A stretch of 64,000 nucleotides of DNA from Aspergillus flavus (Eukaryota > Ascomycota > Eurotiomycetes > Eurotiales > Aspergillaceae), in NCBI RefSeq assembly GCF_009017415.1, contig NC_092406.1:3906001-3970000 (forward strand), given 5' to 3'. Below the pieces are notes generated by a model. The model was not told the DNA's origin. It searched no databases and saw only the letters and a list, made by a program, of their open reading frames with translations. How positions within the stretch are numbered: the first letter of the stretch is position 1; every line of letters begins with the position of its first letter. Shown here piece by piece: positions 48,701 through 60,170 of this stretch. The position numbers and the translations under genes are program-made.

Positions 48701-49171
48701 GCACCGGATGCGCATGCAGATATGGGCCGTCATCACATACGATATGCGATCCTGCCTCATGCTGGGCCTCTTGATTCACGCACCATCCGAGCAGGGTACA
48801 ATTTCAACCACCCACTTGCTCTTGAATCAGCATTTGGCACTGGGGATAAGGATGCCTTCAAGTCTATCTCCATCAGCGGCTCCTCATCGCTCATCTTGGA
48901 CGCGGTTAAGCGCGGAGAAGATGACGAAGACGTCTCTCGAGACAATCTACCCCGTCGCGCAGGAAAAAGCGTTATCCTGCGTATTTACGAGTCACTTGGC
49001 GGTAAGAGTCGGGGTACTATTCACACTAAGTTGCCCGTCAAGAAAATCTGGAAGTGCAACGTGCTTGAGGATAATGAGAGAGCTCTTGCCATTACAAAGG
49101 GTAAGGAGACCACGGATGTTGACATTGAGTTAAGGGCGTATGAGGTTGCTACATATCGTTTGCAGCTGTAG
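45725..49171 (+). CDS. ams1: Vacuolar-type class II alpha-mannosidase (GH38), Ams1
   Basis: Four exons in phase (45725-45870, 45927-46435, 46512-48501, 48553-49171) give about 1087 aa, matching Ams1. The zinc-site motif is GHCHIDTCWLWPW (about 287-300), and the nucleophile Asp is in FWLPDTFGYS (about 403). CQFHDCLPGSS supplies another conserved ligand region. An N-terminal beta-sandwich domain and a C-terminal glycosyl-hydrolase-38 sandwich flank the catalytic core. There is no signal peptide, as expected, because Ams1 reaches the vacuole by the Cvt/selective-autophagy route. It hydrolyses alpha-mannosides released from N-glycans. In this region it shares no evident pathway with its neighbours. 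Confidence 0.96.
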
Positions 49172-49416
49172 CCAAGTATTTTCGGTGATACATACATCAT
49201 CTTTGGAGATGGTTTGGATAAGCTATGCGCTTAATAATACAAAGGATATCTTGATAATATAAGGGAAAAGGAAATTCATGCAGATGCTTGTTAACTGAAC
49301 CAAAAAGCCAAGAGCCATAGCGCCTTAGAGCTCCATCACCGATCCGAACCGTAATCCCATATCTAAAGCAGGTCAAACCCAAGAAATCAACTCAAAACTC
49401 CCTCAAAATCGAGTTA

Positions 49417-50257
49417 TCAATCCCTTCCGTAGCTGATTTTCAACCTCTTGGTAGGTGGCTTATCCCCTGCCTCATCATCGTCATCATTCTTATCCTTATT
49501 AGCATTCGACTTTTTCTTATTCTTCGACGAGGACGATCCTCCTTTCACACTTCCAGGCGCAGAAGAATCACCATTCGGTTTCCCTGACGATCCATTGACA
49601 GATGTCGGAGTCGGGGCATGCGAGGGAGTAGTCTGAACAGATGATGGCGTCGAATCCTTCCCGAATATTAGCCCTTGATACTAAAGACTGTGGCTTATAG
49701 GGAAAACATACCCGCATAAAGCTCGCCGAGCTCCGAGAGAAAACACGATCGGCATCAGTCACTTGTGCCTTTCGTCTGGCACCACCTGCACCTCCCGAAA
49801 GCGCTAATGACCCACCAGCACCAGCACCGCTGGATGAGCCCTTGATATAGTTATCGAATCCCTTAATGATGTTCCCGGCGGTTGTTTCTTCGAGGTAGGA
49901 TTGTTCAAAGCGAAAGATCTGGTCTTCGAGTTGGGCCTGCGCGTCCGCCTGTATCAGCACTGTAATAGGCAAAGAAACGGCCTTCGGAAATATATGAAGT
50001 GTATCAAGCAGCAGGGGTAAATACGATAGATAACATACCATGCTCTTATCCATTAATCGCTTCTTTTGTAACGTGTCGCGTAGCTCGCGCCGCAGTTTCT
50101 CGTAATATGGCAGGCCGCGGTTTGCCCCGGCTTGGGCCGATGCTGTTCCATTGCCGTTATTATTGTTGGAGGCTGTGGATTGGTTTGTAGTTGTTGTTGG
50201 GCCTGCCGGCGTTGCGGTCGTGTTGGGGACGGAGGGCGGAGGGGCGGATTCCGTCAT
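49417..50257 (-). CDS. eaf6: NuA4 histone acetyltransferase subunit Eaf6
   Basis: Three exons in phase (50257-50039, 49948-49712, 49656-49417) give about 231 aa. The Eaf6 core spans the first two exons: YYEKLRRELRDTLQKKRLMDKSM then QLEDQIFRFEQSYLEET and GNIIKGFDNYIKG, with a coiled coil. N-terminal Thr/Asn/Pro-rich and C-terminal Ser/Lys/Asp-rich tails are disordered; the C-terminus carries a basic patch (KKKSNANKDK, PPTKRLK) suited to nuclear import. An in-frame ATG at 50296 could add 13 residues. Known role: NuA4 (and NuA3) subunit for H4/H2A and H3 acetylation. It is divergent from the copper transporter gene. Confidence 0.92.
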
Positions 50258-50669
50258 GTTCGTTGCCTCGCTTTGCGCGCTATTCTCAAAATTCAAAATA
50301 CTAAACGGCCATGTAAAATTTCTCGTGGCTGGACTTAAGGTGTTTTATCACAGTTCTTCCTGGCAATTGACCTGATTGATCGATCTAGAACGGGGAGAGA
50401 AAGAGGTAAGGTCTGGACTTGGCCGCACATCTTATCGATGGTGTTTGGCTGGTTTGCATAGTTGAATTGCCGGGCGGTCAATCAGTTGGACATGTGCGGC
50501 GGTCTATCTAGGGAGGAGGTGATGGCGTCAGCAACCCTGTCCTGCTTTTGCCGCTAGATACTTGGTAGCTATCTTTGTGCTATAAGTTTTCAAATAGTCT
50601 CCTGTTGGTTATATTAGAAGTTTCGTTTCTTGATCGGTACTTCTTAAGCTATTAGGCTGGCATTACAAC
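50258..50669. promoter_or_regulatory. Divergent promoter between eaf6 and the copper transporter gene
   Basis: A 412-bp head-to-head gap. TGTGCTAT near 50576 resembles, but does not match exactly, the TGTGCTCA motif I recall for fungal copper regulators. No TATA box is clear. Confidence 0.4.
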
Positions 50670-51497
50670 ATGGACCACTCAATGCACCACGCGGGAATGG
50701 ATATGGACCATGGTCATGGTGGGCATGGGGATATGGATATGGGAGGACAGTGCAATATGAATGTGAGCTCATCATTCATCATACTGGGATGCACTCGGAT
50801 AATATATGACGGGTCTAACTGACAACAACGCTAGATGCTCTTCACATGGTCTTCTAAGGACCTTTGCATTATATTCCGCCAGTGGCGTGTCGACGGTCCT
50901 TTCTCTCTCCTTGTCTCCTTGGTTGTTATCGTACTTTTGACGGCGGGTTACGAGGGTATCCGACAATTGACCAGGCGGTATGAGGCAGCGCATGCACAAC
51001 GGTTGAATGCGTTCAATACGCCTGCTTTGGGAGGTAAGCCTTATAAAAATTATCTATTGCTTTTACTATGTGATATACAACTATTTCGAGGGGAAGACCC
51101 TTCAGGGGGGCTGGTTGAGTCAGATTCCATTGACATCTTGAAGGCAATGAGAACGTCGGCGAATCTGCCCCGGCCATCGCCCCTTCAAGCCATGCTCCTC
51201 ATTCCTGCGACGAAAGCTCACCGCTACTTGTAGGTAGGGACAACAGGAGGGTTGTGGAGCAGCGGGGAAAGCTCATCATGGCCGCACTATATGCTGTGCA
51301 GGTCTTCTATAGTTTCTTTATCATGTGAGCTCGGATCCCTTCTGGTGACCTATCCTCGATCTAGATACTAATCGGTCAGGTTGCTGTTCATGACGTACAA
51401 TGGGTTGGTCATGATTGCAGTTGCCGTTGGAGCATTCGTAGGGTATCTTGTGTTTGGAGACAATATGTCAGCCGCAAAGACCGTTGCTTGCCATTGA
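50670..51497 (+). CDS. ctr: Ctr-family high-affinity copper transporter
   Basis: Four exons in phase (50670-50762, 50835-51033, 51144-51324, 51380-51497) give about 196 aa. The N-terminus is a Met/His copper-binding tail (MDHSMHHAGMDMDHGHGGH...). The first membrane segment follows MLFTWSSKDLCIIF at about 55-75. After a cytosolic loop ending in PLLVGRDNRR, two closely packed segments contain ALYAVQVFYSFFIM and the family GxxxG pair (AVGAFVGYLVFG). The protein ends in a Cys-His (CH) tail typical of Ctr proteins. It imports Cu(I) at the plasma membrane or exports it from the vacuole. The third exon was placed at 51144 because only that acceptor restores the conserved loop in phase. Confidence 0.92.
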
Positions 51498-51665
51498 TCA
51501 TTCCCTTTCAGATAATGGTTGCGTTTGAGAATTAGTGGAAAGTTTTAAGCTTGGCAAAGCTTAGCGGTGAGCCGCTCGATAGCATATACTGCATCACATA
51601 ATGGTATCTTTGCATTTCTGACCAGGAGTTGGTCTTGTTCATCAGTCATAATGCAAATCTGTGGA

Positions 51666-53364
51666 TCAGGGAACCTCCACGTCGCTCCCATCATCTCCAA
51701 ATCCAAAACTGAATCCACCTGCTTCAGATGAGTCTCCAGCACTGTCTTGCTCTGATTTTCCATGGACAATTTCATCCCATTTCCGCTTTTTGCCCTCATT
51801 TTTCTTTTTTAGCTCATCCAGTGCTTGTTCAAGCAAGTCTGGGTGAGCCTCGCGCATTTTATTCACAAACTGCTCGTAAGGGTTGTGAACGTCTTTTCTG
51901 AAACCCGAGATCTGATCAGCTTTGTTACTCAGGAAGTCTAAAGCTGCGCTCAAGTGTGCACGGGGGATAAAGTTCTGTGTGATTGCGATTGCCGGCTCGA
52001 TGTTTACCACCAAATGCCACCAACCCGAGGGCACATGCAGAATCTCTCCTTCCTGGCAGATACCTTCAATGCAGCCCGGTGTGCGCCGGGCTTCGGCATG
52101 GAAGCCCAGAAGCCACTCTGCGATGCTCAGAGGGGACGTCACTTCACTCTGGTCCTCAGAGACATAGACTCCTGGAGGTGGGGGGAGTTTCGATGACGAG
52201 GGGAACATAATCCAGTACTTGGAGCCGCGGACTACTGCGTTCCAGGCGCTAGTGGCATTAGGGTCCTTATGGAAAGTACTTCCTGACCGCTCAGGGCCAA
52301 TGATCAACCACTGCCTATCAGGGCGGTCATTGCCTAAGACGGAGAAGAAATCTTCTCCGAAACATGGTGGCGGCCAATATGTGGCGTCGGGTTCCTGATC
52401 GGGCTGACCGACCTTGAAGTCCATTTTGGTAACAAATGCCCGGTCGAATAGGTAGAGAGGGCTCTCATCCGAGTTGTTCTTCATGTACTCCACGTATGTC
52501 TTGAACGGCCAGTCCACAGCCTCCGCACGGAATACTGTGTCCGCATATTTCGACAACAACGATTCAACGGTCCAGTTTTGATAGGCGGGCCACTCCTTGA
52601 CAGGTTCAGTCAGGATAAATGGTGTGTCGGACCATTTCTCATGAAAGTCTTCCGGGGAGAGGTTCGGGAGACGAGCGATTTGGTTTCTGGACGGGATGTT
52701 GGTGACGTAAGGGCCCAAAGAGATATGCGCGCAGTAGAAGGGACGGTGCAGGGCATCCGAATACAAAGTCGAACAGTCTAGGATGGCGGCTTTAGATGGA
52801 GGGATGTTGAGATAGGTAGACCGCCATGTTCCTTGCCAGGTAAACGAGACTGGGGGAGATCTGAAACAATCTTAGTACACAACCAGCTACTGAAATTCTA
52901 GTATTATACGACAAGCATAACACAAAGGCTGCAATGGCACACGGGCAATATCACTGGTTTTATACGATCATACGTATTCCAGAATTCATCCCCAGTCATC
53001 CCGCCCTAGAACTGATATACATCGGAAACAAACCCAAACTAAAACAAGAAGGACCAAAGAAAAAGTTCCAAATGGATCTATAGCAATCTTACCCAATAAA
53101 AAGAGACTTCCAAAAGTCCTCGGCTCTAGTAAACGCATAGAAGGCTTTACATGTCTGCCCAATACGCAGCAAACTGCGTCCATCAAGAAACTCTAGTAAT
53201 ATTAAGATCAGTTCATCGGGTAACAAATTGAAGGTTCCAATCGCAGCACGAAGATTTTCCTGGGCAAGCAAAGCATTGCCACTGGGCTTCACCCCCAAAG
53301 GATGACCGGGAATGGCATCATGCCCGACCAAATCGTGGTTGTCCAGTGAAGCGATGTCCGGCAT
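51666..53364 (-). CDS. F-box plus JmjC domain protein (JMJD6-like)
   Basis: Two exons in phase (53364-53093, 52860-51666) give about 488 aa. An F-box is at about 45-90 (FNLLPDELILILLEFLDG, GQTCKAFYAFTRAEDFW). The JmjC domain (about 200-370) has iron ligands H-x-D in STFHKDP and the distal His in PSGWWHLVVN, with TSAWNAVVRGSKYWIMFP between. WLIIGPERSGS matches the JMJD6 subgroup. The C-terminus is acidic and Lys-rich. Predicted: Fe(II)/2-oxoglutarate hydroxylase or demethylase tied to an SCF ligase. The exon opening upstream to 53427 has no ATG, so the start at 53364 (MPDIAS) was chosen. Confidence 0.88.
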
Positions 53365-54159
53365 TTTAGAAACAAGCGTTAGGCTTTCCCTTTCGGGTGG
53401 GGTTTGATACTGCCCGCCAACAAACACAATGGGTCCTAAAGAATATGAAGAAAAGCGAACGAGCCAAAAGACAATAGGCCAGTCTAGAGAAAAAACCCCT
53501 GGACAAATTAAAAGGGGAGATAAACTATAAACCGACCAAAGCGAATGACGCTGATGGCAAACTTTCTACTTCCGATAGTAACCATCCAACTGTCATAGAA
53601 AATAAGAAGAAAAAAAATTTTTTTTATCAAAATTATGACAGGCTCGAATCAAAATGCGAAGGCAAAAAGCACCAGGCAAAAAACGTGGGTTGACTGCCTT
53701 TCACGGAAGGCGGTATGGATCCGTTGGGCAGAACTGATTGGCGCTAACCGGGTAAAAAAAATTAAAAATTTTGCGGCTTGAGGAAGGAAACAGGATAAGA
53801 AAAAAAAAAAAAAGAAAGAAAAAGGGAAAAAAAAAAAAAATCAAATAACAAAAAAAGAAAGAAAAGAAAAAGGTTCGCTGATCTTTCAGATCTTTCTTTT
53901 CTTCTTCTTCTTTTCCCATTCCATACTGTCAGTGAAATAAACTATTTATTCAACCCCTACGTCTACTCTCTTTATTTTTGGAGGGTTTTAGGTCTAGTCT
54001 CCTTTCCGTGAAAGTTCTTCCGACTTTGATTTTCTGCGACGGCACCCCACTGGGATCGTTTGTCGCTAAGAAACCCTCACTCAAGTTCACACCCAAAACC
54101 CCACTGTCTTCCGGTCACAGTTCTTTGCCTGTGAACTTTTCTCTACAACAGTCGCAATC
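53365..54159. promoter_or_regulatory. Divergent region between F-box/JmjC gene and eIF4A gene (795 bp)
   Basis: Rich in A tracts (53600-53875) and then a CT-rich block on the plus strand (53881-53930) upstream of the eIF4A start at 54160, typical of strongly transcribed filamentous-fungal genes. No gene is supported. Confidence 0.5.
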
Positions 54160-55787
54160 ATGTCTAACGATAAAGGATTGGAAGAGATCCCTGAGGGTAT
54201 GTTCTTATTGTGGATTCCATATCTTTGGCCTTTCAGTCCATTTGACGGACTTTTTGGATTTTTTGTGGTGCTGGTCATTTTTTTTCACCTTCGATGTCGG
54301 GTCAAAGAGGGCAAAAAAGACCAAAGCACCACACCACACAAACCAACATCAAATGTCGGATCAAGGCTAACTCGACTTTTCCAATCAACAGGACAGATCG
54401 AGACCAACTACGATGAGATCACCGACTCCTTCGACGCCATGGAGCTGAAGCCTGAGTTGCTTCGCGGTATGTGTTAACTTTTTTTCGACCAGAAGGATGT
54501 CGATAACAGGAAGTGCTGACGGAGTTTCTTCAGGTGTCTACGCCTATGGTTTCGAGCGTCCCTCTGCTATCCAGCAGCGTGCCATCAAGCCCATCATCAA
54601 AGGTAGGTTTCGTTCCATTTTTAGGGTTGATGAGTTGTAACTGATCGTATATAGGTAGCGATGTTATCGCTCAGGCCCAGTCTGGTACTGGAAAGACTGC
54701 CACTTTCTCCATCTCCGCTCTCCAGAAGCTCGACCCCAATGTTAAGGGCTGCCAGGCCCTCATTCTCGCCCCTACCCGTGAGTTGGCTCAGCAGATCCAG
54801 AAGGTCGTCGTTGCTATCGGTGACTTCATGAACATCACCTGCCACGCTTGTATTGGTGGTACTGCGGTCCGTGAGGACATGAAGGCTCTCGGAGAAGGCC
54901 CCGAGGTGGTTGTCGGTACCCCCGGTCGTGTCCACGATATGATCCAGCGCCGTGTCCTGAAAACCGACCATCTGAAGCAATTCATCCTTGATGAGGCTGA
55001 TGAGATGTTGTCTGTAAGTTTCACTGGCCTGTCCTTGAACACCTGTAGAACACAGGTATTGACCAAATAAATAGCGTGGTTTCACCGAGCAGATCTACGA
55101 CATCTTCCAGCTCCTCCCCCAGTCTACCCAGGTTGTCCTGCTCTCTGCCACCATGCCCCAGGATGTCCTTGAGGTCACCACCAAGTTCATGCGCGACCCC
55201 GTCCGTATCCTGGTCAAGAAGCAGGAACTTACCCTTGAAGGTATCAAGCAGTTCTACATTGCCGTCGAGAAGGAGGAGTGGAAGCTTGACACCCTCTCCG
55301 ATCTCTACGAGACTGTCACCATCACCCAGGCCGTCATCTTCTGCAACACCCGCCGCAAGGTCGACTGGCTCACTGACAAGCTCACTGCCCGTGACTTCAC
55401 TGTCTCCGCCATGCACGGCGATATGGAGCAGTCTCAGCGTGATGTTATCATGAAGGAGTTCCGCTCTGGTTCTTCTCGTGTCCTGATCGCCACTGACCTT
55501 TTGGCCCGTGGTATCGACGTCCAGCAGGTGTCCCTTGTCATCAACTACGACCTGCCTGCCAACCGTGAGAACTACATTCACCGTATCGGTCGTGGTGGTC
55601 GTTTCGGTCGTAAGGGTGTTGCCATCAACTTCGTCACTGCTGACGATGTCCGCATGATGCGTGAGATCGAGCAGTTCTACAGCACCCAGATCGAGGAGAT
55701 GCCCATGAACGTTGCTGGTAAGTGTCTTTCCCAAGTCAATCTTCTTTCACGTCTATGGATGCTAATCGCTCACCAGACCTCATCTAA
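54160..55787 (+). CDS. tif1: Translation initiation factor eIF4A (DEAD-box RNA helicase)
   Basis: Six exons in phase (54160-54196, 54392-54466, 54534-54602, 54655-55013, 55075-55717, 55777-55787) give 397 aa, exactly eIF4A size. Motifs are all present: Q motif ([10 protein letters not shown]), [33 protein letters not shown] and [11 protein letters not shown]. The last exon encodes only the terminal DLI. Codon use is strongly biased to C-ending codons unlike the neighbours, consistent with very high expression. The first intron (195 nt) is long for this window. Role: unwinding of mRNA 5' leaders within eIF4F in the cytosol. Confidence 0.98.
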
Positions 55788-56443
55788 ACACCCCCACCTT
55801 TATACCTCACGATGCGGATTACGGTCGCAGTTGCCAATAGCGGTCCAAGGGTAAGCTGCGGTGGAAAAGGCGTTATGACATCGTTGTGCTTCTCTTGGCA
55901 AAGGAGAATCCTTCAAAAGTGGCTTTCTGTGTCTCCAGCATTTATTATTACTCGCGGCCGCTAGTGGAGGGACACCTCTGCTCGTTGCTGTTTATGGTTT
56001 CCTATGTTTTCCTGCTTATGGAGATGCGACATGTTTGTGCGAATTATTGCTGTAATTCATGGTTTCTCTTCCGCCTTTTTCCAACTTTTTTTTTCCCCCT
56101 TTTTGTACCTAGCTCGCTCTGGTTGGTTAAGGATGCTGCACATACTTAATCGAAAGGTCGGGCCAAAAATTGATTTGTTCATTCAGGCAGTGTGGGTGGA
56201 CAATTAGATGATCATGACGTTGGGGTGGTTTGTGTACCTACTTCAAGTACAATAGACAAAGAGGTAATGCCATCCATGATTTATGTTTCTAGTAATGAAT
56301 TGCTGTGTTGGTGGGATGTCTACCCCCAACCCATCTTCCTACCATACAATGCTTCCATCTCCTAGACATGTTTCTATATTACCGATTTATTTAGCCTACT
56401 GTCTACCTATCGATGCCAGCGTTAGCTACTCAATAAAATCCAA
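55788..56443. other. Intergenic downstream of eIF4A (656 bp)
   Basis: Long 3' UTR-like T-rich DNA and the promoter of the coiled-coil gene. No feature is supported. Confidence 0.5.
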
Positions 56444-57631
56444 ATGGAACCCTCTCCACGTCAGTGGGAGCCAACCCCTTCCTCCCTCCTATGGGCCCAC
56501 GAAATCCGGCGCGAAAACATTCACCTGGCCGATGAAATCCACAAAATCAAAGTCGACTTTACCTCAACCGTAGACACACTCAACGATCTGAAACAGAACA
56601 TAAATGAATTGAGCCGACAAGTGAAGCAAGCGGAGGCCAATGCCTCTGAGCATCTCAAGTGCCTTGAAATCAGGCTTCTAGATGGATCCAATGAGTTACT
56701 TAAGCGCGTCGAAGCCCTGGAGATTGAAAACGGAAGGTTCAAGGAAGAACTGAAAGATGTTCGAAGAGAGTGTGCTGCGCGTTCTAGAGAGCTGTCCCTT
56801 CTCTTAAAGACGATGAAGTCTGGGGTTATAAATGAGATTCGGGCGATATTGACACAGGAGAGGGGTGCTTTGCCATTCACTAACTTACTAGGAGGATCTC
56901 ATGGCAATAGTGGTGAGTATTTGTCTCGTAGTCCCTTGGATTCTGGTCTGCTGTTGCTGTGTATTGGGCTGTCTGGACTGGGGTGTGAATTTCTGGTATG
57001 GGAAGATCTTGTTGGTTCGGTCAACTAATCGAGAACAGATATGGCTCGAGTAAGGTCTGACGTTCTTGTTCCTGACTCATTACCCAAGGATAACACTGCT
57101 TCAACGCAAGAACGGGGAGACTCTTTACAGGCGCTGTCTGAGACCACATGGGGGCCATCCAGATCTAGTTCGATTGAAGGACGACGTAGTCCTGAATTAG
57201 GCCTGTCAAACGGAATGATCATGCAGGGGCAAGAGAACTTGCATCGTCTCTTCAGGCAAAATGCGAGACCGCTGGGGGCTTATTGGTCGTACGCCATAGA
57301 TACCCGAATTCGATTACCTTTGTGGATCAAGAGCAGCGATGTTGCAAAGGCCTTTGTAAATGGACTGGAAGACACCGCTGCCAGAGGTTTGATGGAAAGG
57401 AAGCTATATGCTGCTGCATGGTCGTGGGATGTATTGGTCGACATCATGCACAACAAGCTCAATGAGAGGAAATCTCAAACGGCCAATTTGCCCGTTCGGA
57501 TGAACGCAGGCTCAGGAGAAGCTGGGGAGGCTTCGAAGCATAACACTTCGCTAAAGCACAAGAAGAAAAAGCGAAGAGTAATACCTATAATACCGGCGGA
57601 CGAAGATGATCTTCTCGAGATGAATTCATGA
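56444..57631 (+). CDS. Orphan coiled-coil protein
   Basis: Two exons in phase (56444-56912, 57039-57631) give about 353 aa. An N-terminal coiled coil covers about 20-135 (LNDLKQNINELSRQVKQAE, RVEALEIENGRFKEELKDV). A Ser-rich linker is followed by a compact segment about 230-300 (YAIDTRIRLPLWIKSSDVAKAF, GLMERKLYAAAWSWDVLVDIM). The C-terminus is basic (KHKKKKRR) then acidic. No family is recognised. The second-half segment (helix, basic-GL, Trp-rich) superficially resembles a capsid-type helical fold, but evidence for a transposon origin is weak. It lies between eIF4A and a FAHD1-like gene. Confidence 0.7.
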
Positions 57632-57748
57632 GTCAAGCCTGTTGTATCACATATCCGAATGTGCGCAAGGTCACACAATGAAGTGTTGCATTGAGGTATG
57701 TATATCTTTAGTCTCGGAACTTCATACAAACACATGTTCATCAACAGC

Positions 57749-58605
57749 TTAAGTCTCAGCGTACAGGTAGCGGCCCTCGCGATCCTTCACCTCAACCTCA
57801 ATCCGGCCTTCCTTAATCTCCTTTCCATCGACTTCGATGGAAGCTCTCATCACATCTCCGGACTTCACCTCTCCGACACCCTTCGGTGTACCAGTCAAGA
57901 CCACGTCGCCCTTCTCCAAAGTCATAACTCGCGAGATCTCACCCAGCAGTCTAGGGATCCGGTAGAGCATCAATCCGGTCGAGTCGGCCTGGCGCACCTC
58001 GGAGCCGACGCTCAAACGAAGGAAGGCATCGTGAGGGTTGGGGATTCGCGATTTGGCGATTTCTTGGGAGACAGGTAGGAAGGTGTCAAACCCCTTGGCA
58101 ATGGACCATGGGAGACCCTTCTTCTTAGCTTCGTCTTGTACGTTGCGGGCAGTCATGTCAATGCCGAGAAGGTAGCCTGTAGGAGACAATGAACCATTAG
58201 CCATCCAAGAATGTCTTTGAATTGTCTTTCGAGAAAATAAAAGACCCTCCGAGTTCTAGAGACTGACTATGAATAGCATCCAAAGCTCCCTGCTCATCGT
58301 TCGGGTCATGATCCCGAAGTGTCTTGCCCATCACCAGCGCTAATTCCACCTCATAGTGTAGGTTTGTTCCCTTAGGACGCAAGACGGGGCCCTCGCCAGG
58401 ACACAGAATGGCCGAAGCGGGCTTCAAGAAGAAGAACGGTTGCTTGGGCGTGGTGTTGTTGAGCTCCGTAATATGGTCACTTTCGCCGATAAGCGTTAGT
58501 CTGGCGTACGATATACCTAGAATGATTCTCGGGGGGGGCAGCTCACGCATAGTTGCGGCCAATGCAAATGACCTTGCGGCAATTGGCTCTGATTGAGGCT
58601 GCCAT
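57749..58605 (-). CDS. fahd1: FAHD1-like fumarylacetoacetate-hydrolase family protein (acylpyruvase / oxaloacetate decarboxylase)
   Basis: Three exons in phase (58605-58547, 58479-58268, 58176-57749) give about 232 aa, close to FAHD1 proteins. Conserved blocks are CIGRNYADH at the first splice, NLHYEVELALVMGK (metal-binding Glu pair), GIDMTARNVQDEAKKKGLPW and LTGTPKGVGEV. FAHD1 enzymes are Mg2+-dependent and decarboxylate oxaloacetate or cleave acylpyruvates, usually in mitochondria. The short N-terminus (MAASIRANCRKV) is basic but a targeting signal is not strong. The gene is divergent from a small orphan gene. Confidence 0.93.
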
Positions 58606-59185
58606 TGCGATTATAATTTTTTGTAATTGAGAGAATATGAGGGGCAGGTGTGCGAGACAGGACGGAGGTATGTTATTATAGGTGATTCCCGTCGGAGAAG
58701 AGCCGATGCGCCGGAATTGGGGTCCGAAGTCTTTCTGCGGAGAAGCTTCGGATTCTCCGAGACTCGGAGCTTCGTGCCTGCGATCAGTGTGTATATCTTT
58801 ATCCGTGTCGATTGAATTGATAGAAACTGCTAGTGGTGACTCATTGACATTACTATCTCTGGGGATTTTCCGGAGTAGTTTGTGGGGAAATTCGAAATGC
58901 TTATTTTATTATATTCTTCCTCGCGCATAAACATCCAAGAACTCGTCGACTTCTTACGTCACTGCTGAAAGACAAAACAAATAGACTTCTATCAAAGGAT
59001 GAAACAGTCTCATGTTGAATGCATCTTCCATAGACTAGTAGAACTTGCATGCTGCATATCTGCCAAGACGTTTCCCCCTTGTATCACTACTTCCCATCCC
59101 AACAGCTCTACCTTATAGCTTCGCAAATCACTCTTCTTGAGCTACACAACTGGTTCTCAGAACTGAAAACACCCCACTTATCAAT
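58606..59185. other. Divergent intergenic region between FAHD1-like and small orphan genes (580 bp)
   Basis: Promoter sequence for both; contains repeats of the CGGAG/CTCCG type near 58690-58770. No gene is supported. Confidence 0.5.
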
Positions 59186-59608
59186 ATGCAAGTAGCCGAA
59201 ATACTGTCCGACTTGACCTCCTTACGAGTCTGCGTATGTAGTCTTTTTATCCCTTGAAACGTAGCTCAATCAGTCAACAAGGCCAGTTCCTTGAATTAAG
59301 CATTTTATCTTACATTACACTAATCATTACTTTGGTCTTCCCCATACTAACGAGTCCAGGACTACAATGACGCCCTCACACTTGTTACTGTTCACGAAAG
59401 GACACCCGCTGAGCTCTCTCCGGCTGATGGGAGACTTGTTGCCGCAAGCCAGCCAGGCGAAAAGACAAATGATGATCTCCGGCGCGCAAAGGAACTCGTC
59501 GGTTTACATTACGAGATTAAAGCGCGGCATGCCGATGGAACCGTTGACGAGGAGCTGGCGCGTGCGAGAGAGGATGTGAATCGTGTTCTGAGGGAGCTTG
59601 GGCATTGA
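59186..59608 (+). CDS. Small 98-residue orphan protein
   Basis: Two exons in phase (59186-59233, 59360-59608), joined by a 126-nt GTATGT...CCAG intron. The first 16 residues (MQVAEILSDLTSLRVC) and the rest are a soluble, charged, mostly helical-looking domain: DYNDALTLVTVHER, LRRAKELVGLHYEIK and LARAREDVNRVLREL. I do not recognise the family, and no motif, signal or membrane segment is present. The clean splice phase and the balanced helical composition favour a real gene over chance. The charged heptad-like C-terminus could form a short coiled coil with a partner. Confidence 0.68.
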
Positions 59609-60170
59609 TAGTAGGATGCATCTCGGTGTCATTGTTCGATTTTGGGTGATTATGAAGTACTCATGTATCATATGATGTTCATGTTGTTTATTCATTACGC
59701 AGTGTTTAGGAAAGGGTTCTGTATTCCTTCCTACGCTAATCTTTCAATACGGCATATAATGAGACGACTATGATGAAGCTAACAGCTACTCGGAACGCGT
59801 TCCGCTGATATCAATGTACTGTAGCGGATATGCGCCTATATGAGCTCATGCTGGCCTGTAGTGCCTTTCAGAGCCATTGACCACACATCGACAATCCAAT
59901 AACAGTCAAAGGAAAATAGACCAACCAAGCTCTATAAGACCTCAAAATGGCTGTCCTTAGACAGTAACTACGTGCGTCGGGTCCTTTCGAACACATCCAA
60001 ATCGGGTAACATTGGATGGTCGCCGGCCCGACAATTCACCGAGCGTTCCTTGCGCTACGGCTTGTCGGTGCGACCAACAGCGCAGCCTCATCGCTCGATA
60101 ACTAGAGTTTCACGCGTTCTCTTTTCCCAACGCCAGTGCAGGTCCGATATCAGACCATCAGCTTGCAAAA
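59609..60170. other. Intergenic upstream of the SRRM1-like gene (562 bp)
   Basis: Leader and promoter sequence; no gene, RNA or repeat is supported. Confidence 0.5.

Noticed and set aside
53701..53919. Phe/Lys-rich 72-codon minus-strand frame
   Set aside because: Low-complexity translation of A tracts in the eIF4A upstream region.
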